NCBI RefSeq assembly: GCF_040750395.1
Contig: NZ_JBFLVD010000008.1
Location: forward strand, 62,001-126,000
DNA from: Scandinavium sp002470465
GTDB lineage: Bacteria; Pseudomonadota; Gammaproteobacteria; Enterobacterales; Enterobacteriaceae
Direction of reading: 5' to 3'
DNA: 64,000 bases
Shown: positions 59,333 through 64,000 of the stretch, piece after piece
How positions within the stretch are numbered: the stretch's first letter is position 1
How the letters are laid out: every line of letters starts with the position of its first letter
Program-made: the position numbers and the translations under genes
The notes under the pieces: model-generated
Database searches by the model: none
What the model saw: the letters and a program-made list of their open reading frames with translations, nothing else
What the model was told of the DNA's origin: nothing

Positions 59333-60373
59333 TCAGCATCTGAAGTCCGTCAGATGAGAAACGGTTTTGGCATTCACGTCATGAAGCAGGGCCACCAGCA
59401 GCTGGTGGGTTAAATCAATATCGCCCACGTCGGCGATAGACGCCGCGCAGTGTCCGTGGCGGGTTGGCGGGCCCAGCACCACAGTCGGGATCCCGGTGCC
59501 GCTCAGGTGTACCGCACCGCCGTCGGTGCCGCCGTTGCTGAACATATCCCGCTGCAGGGAGATGGCGTGGCGGGCGGCGGTCTCTTCGACCCAGGCGGTA
59601 AGCTTCGGTGGGGCGATCAGCGTTTTGTCGTACATCACCAGCATCGGGCCTTCGCCAATCTGGCGATGGTTGTCGCTGCCGTAATCAAAATTTTTTGCCC
59701 AGCAGGCGGTGTCGAGTACGAGGGCCAGATCGGGATTGAGCTTGCGGGTTGCGGTTTGCCCGCCGCGCAGGCCGACTTCCTCACTGGAGCTGGCGACCAG
59801 CCAGACTTCGGCGTTCAGCGGCGTGGCGTGCAGCTCTCGCAGCAGGCTGACCAGCAGATAACAGCCAAGGCGGTCGTCAAACGCTTTGCCCATCACCCGG
59901 TTATGCGGCAGTTCGGCGAAGGGGGTAGCGAAGGCGACGCGATCGCCGGGTTCCACGCCCGCTTCGGCAACTTCATCGGCGCTGCATGCGCCAATATCAA
60001 CCCGCAGTTTTGTCACTTCAGCGCCGTGCCGCTCTCCGTCGAGCAGCCCCTGAATTTTACGGCCATAGCGCGTGGTGATGCGCACTGGCTGAAGTTCGCG
60101 GGCGGTCATCCTGACGTTACCGACAGGGATGACGTCGATGGCGCCTTCGCGGGAAATGCTGCGCACCATAAAACCGACTTCATCCATGTGCGCGCAGATC
60201 ATCACCTTTGGGCCTGCGCTTTCGTTGAGGCGGATCAGCACTGAGCCGAGCCCGTCGAACTGCACCTCTTTGCCAAGCGCATCGGCTTCCCGCAGCAGAA
60301 TTTGCCGCACTTCCTGCTCGGAGGCCGCAATGGCGTCGGCTTCGCTCAGCGCTTTCAGTAAGGCAATATCCAT
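59333..60373 (-). CDS. ypdE: M42-family metallo-aminopeptidase YpdE
   Basis: Di-zinc aminopeptidase/glucanase-type enzyme, 346 aa. Metal and catalytic residues are seen in ICAHMDEVGFMV, GKAFDDRLGCYLL, VASSSEEVGLRGGQ, LDTACWAKNF and SGTGIPTVVLGPPTRHGH. In E. coli YpdE removes N-terminal residues from short peptides. It touches the ypdF stop (shared base) and lies inside the PTS operon, an unusual pairing of sugar transport and peptide breakdown that is conserved with E. coli. Confidence 0.93.
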   Translation of the reverse strand: MDIALLKALSEADAIAASEQEVRQILLREADALGKEVQFDGLGSVLIRLNESAGPKVMICAHMDEVGFMVRSISREGAIDVIPVGNVRMTARELQPVRITTRYGRKIQGLLDGERHGAEVTKLRVDIGACSADEVAEAGVEPGDRVAFATPFAELPHNRVMGKAFDDRLGCYLLVSLLRELHATPLNAEVWLVASSSEEVGLRGGQTATRKLNPDLALVLDTACWAKNFDYGSDNHRQIGEGPMLVMYDKTLIAPPKLTAWVEETAARHAISLQRDMFSNGGTDGGAVHLSGTGIPTVVLGPPTRHGHCAASIADVGDIDLTHQLLVALLHDVNAKTVSHLTDFRC

Positions 60374-61458
60374 TAATTCTCCCCCGTCAGAAGCAGCGTT
60401 TTCGGCATCCGGTAGAGCACTTCAGCGCCGGTTTCAGTGACCAGCACCACGTCTTCTATGCGCACGCCACCTTCATTTTCGAGATAAATGCCGGGCTCCA
60501 CGGTCAGCAGCATGCCGGAACGCAGCAGCGTGGTGTCCGTTGGCGAGAAACGCGGATCTTCGTGAACGTCAATGCCGATAGCGTGTCCGGTGTTGTGGCC
60601 AAAGTTCGGACCGTATCCGGCGCGGGAGATGTGCTCACGCGCGGCGGCATCTACCGTGTGGCACGCCACGCCGGGGCGCACCGCAGCAATGGCGGCCAGC
60701 TGCGCTTCCAGCACGGTCTGATACACCGCATACAGCGGAGATTGTTCAGGATACTCATAGCGCCCCGCGACCAGGAAGGTACGGGTCATGTCAGAACAAT
60801 AGCCCTGGTATTGGGCACCAAAATCAAGCGTCACCAGTTCGCCCGCGACGATAACTTTCTCAGACGCCTTGCCGTGGGGCAGCGCGCCGCGAGGGCCGCT
60901 GGCCACGATGGTGTCGAATGAGGGCTTCTCCGCCCCCCGTTGCTTCATAAACCATTCCAGCTCTGCGGCCACTTCGCGCTCGCGCAGGCCGGGCTGAATA
61001 AAGCGACGGATATGGCTGGCGGCGGCATCGGCTATCCGGCAGGCTTCGCGAATAAGGGCGATTTCGCCGGTGGTTTTCACCTGACGCAAAGGCTCCAGCG
61101 ATACGCTGACCAGCTCCGGACGCAGGGCTTCGCGCCATGCGTTACCGCTCTGCCAGCTCACGTGTTCGCCCTCAAAACCAATGCGTTGCAGACCTTCCTC
61201 CCCGGCAATCAGGTTGACGATGTCCGCCATCGACCGCCCGCTTTCCAGCCGATGAAGCTGATAGCCGTGCGTGCGGGCCGCGATTTCACCGTAGTAGCGA
61301 AAATCCACCAGAATATGCGCGTGCTGCCTTGTTACCAGCACGAAGCCGGAGCTGCTCGAAAAGCCAAAGTGCGGCAGCTTGTTTTGCCGGGACGAAATGA
61401 GCATCGCGTCGGTGCGCTGGTGCATCATCCTGTCGCGGATCGCCGTCAGAATTGCCAT
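60373..61458 (-). CDS. ypdF: M24-family aminopeptidase YpdF
   Basis: Pita-bread-fold metallo-aminopeptidase (methionyl/X-Pro type), 361 aa from ATG 61458, equal to E. coli YpdF. Upstream in-frame codons reach 61515 inside fryC and are rejected. The creatinase-like N-terminal domain is about 1-125. The catalytic domain holds the metal ligands LDFGAQYQGYCSDMTRTF (two Asp), NFGHNTGHAIGIDVHEDP (His), LTVEPGIYL and GVRIEDVVLVT (two Glu). It is coupled with ypdE. Confidence 0.93.
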   Translation of the reverse strand: MAILTAIRDRMMHQRTDAMLISSRQNKLPHFGFSSSSGFVLVTRQHAHILVDFRYYGEIAARTHGYQLHRLESGRSMADIVNLIAGEEGLQRIGFEGEHVSWQSGNAWREALRPELVSVSLEPLRQVKTTGEIALIREACRIADAAASHIRRFIQPGLREREVAAELEWFMKQRGAEKPSFDTIVASGPRGALPHGKASEKVIVAGELVTLDFGAQYQGYCSDMTRTFLVAGRYEYPEQSPLYAVYQTVLEAQLAAIAAVRPGVACHTVDAAAREHISRAGYGPNFGHNTGHAIGIDVHEDPRFSPTDTTLLRSGMLLTVEPGIYLENEGGVRIEDVVLVTETGAEVLYRMPKTLLLTGEN

Positions 61459-61471
61459 ATCCGTCTCCTTC

Positions 61472-62722
61472 TCAGATGCCGTCGATAGCCAGCTTGCCGC
61501 GCTTGTGCATGCCATTACGGATTAACACGACCAGCAACGCCGTGATAATTGCCCCTACCGCGATGCCCGCCATGTAGCCGCCAAGGTTGCTGACCAGCGG
61601 CCAGGCCCAGATGGCGGATTCCGGGAACCATTGCACGGCCCCGAAGGCGGTGGCTGTCATCGCCCCGGCAATCGCGCCAACCATGTAGGCAGGCAGCGTT
61701 GCAATCGGGTTCTCCAGCAGGAACGGAATAGCCCCTTCGCTGATGCCCATAAACGCCAGAAACATCGCCGTTTTCCCCTGCGGATAGAGCTGCGGGCTGA
61801 ACAGACGTTTGCCGGTCAGGCGGTGGTCAATCAGCGTGGCGAGCCCCAGGCCGATCGGTGGGATCACGATAGCCACCGCGCGCGAAGTGATGGGCAGTAC
61901 GTGATCGGTGGTAAAACCGAGAGCCACGAAGCCAGCCGCTTTGTTGATTGGGCCACCGAGGTCAATCGCCGTGGCGGCCGCCATGCCGACGGCATACATC
62001 ACCGAACCTGCCTGGCCTGCTGCCAGCAGCAGCGTGCGCATGCCGCCGTTCAGCCAGCCGCCAATGGGTGTGATGACGTAATACATCGCCAGCATCACGA
62101 ACAGCGCGGAAAGAATGGGGATCAGGAAGGTGCTTTTGAACGCCAGAAGATACTGCGGCACCGAGATTTTCGCGTTCAGCCATTTGACCAGATAGCCTGC
62201 CGCAATGGCGATGATCAGCGCGCCAATAAAGGTGGAAGGCACGGGCTTAGTGGCAAGCCAGCTCAGTTTTTCCGGATCGAAGTTCAGCACCAGCGTCGGC
62301 TGCGTGGCGACCAGGCCGCCGATAAAGCCCGCCGGGAACGCCAGTTTGCCGCCGATGGAGTTGGCCACAAAGGCCGAAAACATCGGGATGGCAAAGCTGA
62401 ACAGCAGCCCGCCGAAGGATTCCGTCAGGTAGCCAAACTTCAGCACAGACAGGTTAAAGCCGGTAAATTTTCCGGAGTTCAGGGCGTCCAGAATGCCGGT
62501 ATCAGGCGGGATCTCCAGCCAGACGTAGGCGATAAGCTGTGATATGGCGAGGATCACCCCGCCCATGATGAGGGTCGGCACCATGCGGGAAATCCCCGAC
62601 ATGATGTGCTGTGGGAGCTCTTTCCAGAAGGCGGAACCGGATTCTACGGGCGCTGTTGCCAGCGCAATGGCTTCGCCGTCAGGCGAAGCAGGACGAATGG
62701 CACTGCGTTTTTTTATTGCCAT
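61472..62722 (-). CDS. fryC: Fructose-like PTS permease IIC component FryC
   Basis: Membrane permease component, 416 aa from ATG 62722 (MAIKKRSAIRPASP). Three further in-frame codons upstream are not used in E. coli FryC. There are about ten hydrophobic helices, with the fructose-family blocks HIMSGISRMVPTLIMGGVI, AFVANSIGGKLAFPAGFIGG, AAATAIDLGGPINKAAGFVA and FLAFMGISEGAIPFLLENP. It works with FryB and the EIIA domain of FryA. Confidence 0.93.
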   Translation of the reverse strand: MAIKKRSAIRPASPDGEAIALATAPVESGSAFWKELPQHIMSGISRMVPTLIMGGVILAISQLIAYVWLEIPPDTGILDALNSGKFTGFNLSVLKFGYLTESFGGLLFSFAIPMFSAFVANSIGGKLAFPAGFIGGLVATQPTLVLNFDPEKLSWLATKPVPSTFIGALIIAIAAGYLVKWLNAKISVPQYLLAFKSTFLIPILSALFVMLAMYYVITPIGGWLNGGMRTLLLAAGQAGSVMYAVGMAAATAIDLGGPINKAAGFVALGFTTDHVLPITSRAVAIVIPPIGLGLATLIDHRLTGKRLFSPQLYPQGKTAMFLAFMGISEGAIPFLLENPIATLPAYMVGAIAGAMTATAFGAVQWFPESAIWAWPLVSNLGGYMAGIAVGAIITALLVVLIRNGMHKRGKLAIDGI

Positions 62723-62752
62723 TTCTGACACCCTTGCGGTTGAGGATTATGG

Positions 62753-63073
62753 TTATTCAGCGGCGATCAGCTCTTCGATCTCTTTCAGGGTGCCCGCAGC
62801 ATTTTTAATGGCGTCCTGGAGGGAGATTTCGTACACGTCGCGCGTCTCGAAGCGCTCGTTGTCTTCGGGCGTGATGGCGATGGCGTGGATAATGACATCT
62901 GCGCTGGCAATATCCTGAGCGGTCAGGCGGTTCTGGATCCCGTCTGCGCCCTGGGTTTCAATCTTGACTTCGTAACCGGCTTCGATCGCTGCTTCTTCCA
63001 GCGCCTGTGCGGCCATAAATGTGTGGGCCAGCCCCATCGGGCAGGCGCAAAGTGCAATCAGTTTCTTCGCCAT
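62753..63073 (-). CDS. fryB: Fructose-like PTS IIB component FryB
   Basis: Cytoplasmic phosphocarrier of 106 aa. The phosphocysteine motif LIALCACPMGLAHTFMAAQAL places the active cysteine near residue 11, followed by EVKIETQGADGIQNRLTAQDI of fructose-type IIB proteins. It is the first gene of the operon, so its promoter lies in 63074-63265. No operator is assigned there. Confidence 0.93.
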   Translation of the reverse strand: MAKKLIALCACPMGLAHTFMAAQALEEAAIEAGYEVKIETQGADGIQNRLTAQDIASADVIIHAIAITPEDNERFETRDVYEISLQDAIKNAAGTLKEIEELIAAE

Positions 63074-63265
63074 GTTCAGCTCCCGGTTCTTTGAAATAAT
63101 GCTTTGAATAAGACATATCAGACAGGGCGATTATGGTCAGAGTTTTCTGGGGAGAGTTACCGGGCAGATGATGCATTTTCATGACATTTGATGCGTTTAT
63201 GGCGAAGTGTGATACAGGTCCGGCTATAAGGAAAGGCGATGAAAGAGGGGACTTGTTGAGGGGAA

Positions 63266-63354
63266 TTGCCCGGCGGTGCTGGCGCTTGCCGGACCTGCAA
63301 ATCGGGTTGATGTTGATTTTGTAGGCCCGGTAAAGCGTAGCCGCCACCGGGCAA
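63266..63354. repeat. REP pair between rna and fryB
   Basis: GCCCGGCGGTGCTGGCGCTTG and the opposing GTAGGCCCGGTAAAGCGTAG units form an inverted pair just past the rna stop. They may stabilise the rna 3' end. Confidence 0.82.
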
Positions 63355-63361
63355 TGGAAAC

Positions 63362-64000
63362 TCAGTTTCCTGCTTTATCAATCACAAACTGCTGGCCGCA
63401 GTTGCCCGGGTGAGGCTGAGGCAGCAGCGAGCCCTCTGCCAGCGGGGCATTGATGGCCTCAGCTTTGATGGCAATCTGTATTTCGGTTAACCAGGCAGGG
63501 TGACCGTTACAGGTGAGTTTGAACGCTTTTACGCCTTCTTTACCGTAGCTTTTGGCAACGGCCGCGTTGAACGCATTGCGGGACACGGTTTTGCCATAGT
63601 TTTGCGCCAGGAACGTGCCTAATGCGCTCTGCTTCACTTCGCCGTTCAGGCGTACCATGGTGCCGAAGTAGGCGTCCGGGTCGAAGCCGAAGCAGACACC
63701 GTGCTTGGCGTATTCATAGCGCTCAAGGCAGGAGTCGCCGCCGCTTCCCGGCATGACGTTATTAAGCTTGTTCGCCATCTCAAGCGACAGTCCTGTTTCG
63801 GCCGCCGAGCATTTACGGCTGGCGCGAGCTTCAGGCAAGTTCGGTACCGGGCGCGTTGCGCAGCCGAAGCGCATCCAACGACGATCGTCCACGCCGCGGC
63901 TGGCAACAGATTTCGGCAGGCCTGGCCACAGACCGTGTACCGTCAGATAGCTGGTTTTATCCTTCACCTCTTTTTGCAGCCGACATTCGTCAGGCTCGTT
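63362..64000 (-). CDS. rna: Ribonuclease I, partial (N-terminus off the window)
   Basis: Periplasmic RNase T2-family endonuclease that degrades RNA to nucleotides. The C-terminal 212 codons are present. The reading frame continues in frame beyond base 64000 (NEPDECRLQKE at the edge). Catalytic blocks are LTVHGLWPGLPKSV (first histidine) and ERYEYAKHGVCFGFD (second histidine, lysine and glutamate). The C-terminal end NCGQQFVIDKAGN matches E. coli RNase I. The signal peptide lies outside the window. Confidence 0.95.
   Translation of the reverse strand, partial: NEPDECRLQKEVKDKTSYLTVHGLWPGLPKSVASRGVDDRRWMRFGCATRPVPNLPEARASRKCSAAETGLSLEMANKLNNVMPGSGGDSCLERYEYAKHGVCFGFDPDAYFGTMVRLNGEVKQSALGTFLAQNYGKTVSRNAFNAAVAKSYGKEGVKAFKLTCNGHPAWLTEIQIAIKAEAINAPLAEGSLLPQPHPGNCGQQFVIDKAGN

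Noticed and set aside
1..64000. CRISPR arrays, insertion sequences, integrases, rRNA or tRNA genes
   Set aside because: No regularly spaced identical repeats, transposase or integrase motifs, or RNA gene signatures were seen in the window.

Overview
The window reads as chromosome from an Enterobacter-like member of the Enterobacteriaceae. Most genes are close in sequence and order to the Escherichia coli K-12 stretch running from ybdK through the enterobactin cluster, cstA, ybdL/M/N, dsbG, ahpCF, uspG and rnk to rna. It differs by having the complete methionine-salvage genes (mtnK, mtnA, mtnD, mtnC, mtnB), as in Klebsiella and Enterobacter, and by lacking fepE, ybdO and ybdR. The species is inferred from gene content only.

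Layout. 1-4887: a peptide/nickel-type ABC importer operon, running off the left edge. 5032-6983: ybdK and a GNAT acetyltransferase. 6954-28714: the enterobactin system. It holds entD, fepA, fes, ybdZ, entF, fepC-G-D, entS, fepB and entCEBAH, with Fur-box-like sites in three divergent promoter regions. Where E. coli has fepE there is instead a DUF817 membrane protein and a short YadA-type trimeric autotransporter with an AT-rich upstream region. 28995-31405: cstA-ybdD. 31406-37734: a decayed dehydrogenase, hcxA (ybdH), a ribose-type ABC importer and an LVIVD-repeat protein.

37972-48058: methionine salvage, arranged as two divergent units (mtnK/mtnA and mtnDCB/mtnE). Each has a MetJ-box-like site between its divergent genes. 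Between the two units, about 40.35-44.9 kb, lies an AT-rich island. It carries a four-gene operon (HExxH metalloprotease-like protein, two related lipoproteins, an orphan Hcp) that is best read as a type VI secretion effector/immunity/carrier cassette. The cassette sits between two remnants of a broken SRPBCC (AHSA1-type) gene. Next to it are a DUF2164 gene, an NTF2/SnoaL-like gene, an orphan membrane-anchored protein and a SymE-type toxin.

48059-54772: ybdM-ybdN, dsbG, ahpC-ahpF with an ERIC element between them, uspG and rnk. 55038-63073: an alpha/beta hydrolase, a YpdC-like AraC regulator and a full fryA-ypdE-ypdF-fryC-fryB operon (PTS plus two peptidases), placed between rnk and rna. 63362-64000: the 3' part of rna (RNase I).

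How the genes work together. EntC, EntB and EntA make 2,3-dihydroxybenzoate. EntE, EntB, EntF and YbdZ assemble enterobactin after EntD activates the carrier domains, and EntH edits mischarged carriers. EntS exports the siderophore, FepA, FepB and FepDGC bring the iron complex back, and Fes releases the iron. MtnK, A, B, C and D turn methylthioribose into the 2-oxo acid that MtnE (YbdL) aminates to methionine. The most distinctive part is the Hcp/metalloprotease/lipoprotein cassette. Two further points of interest are candidate plus-strand small RNAs upstream of the autotransporter gene and of ahpC.
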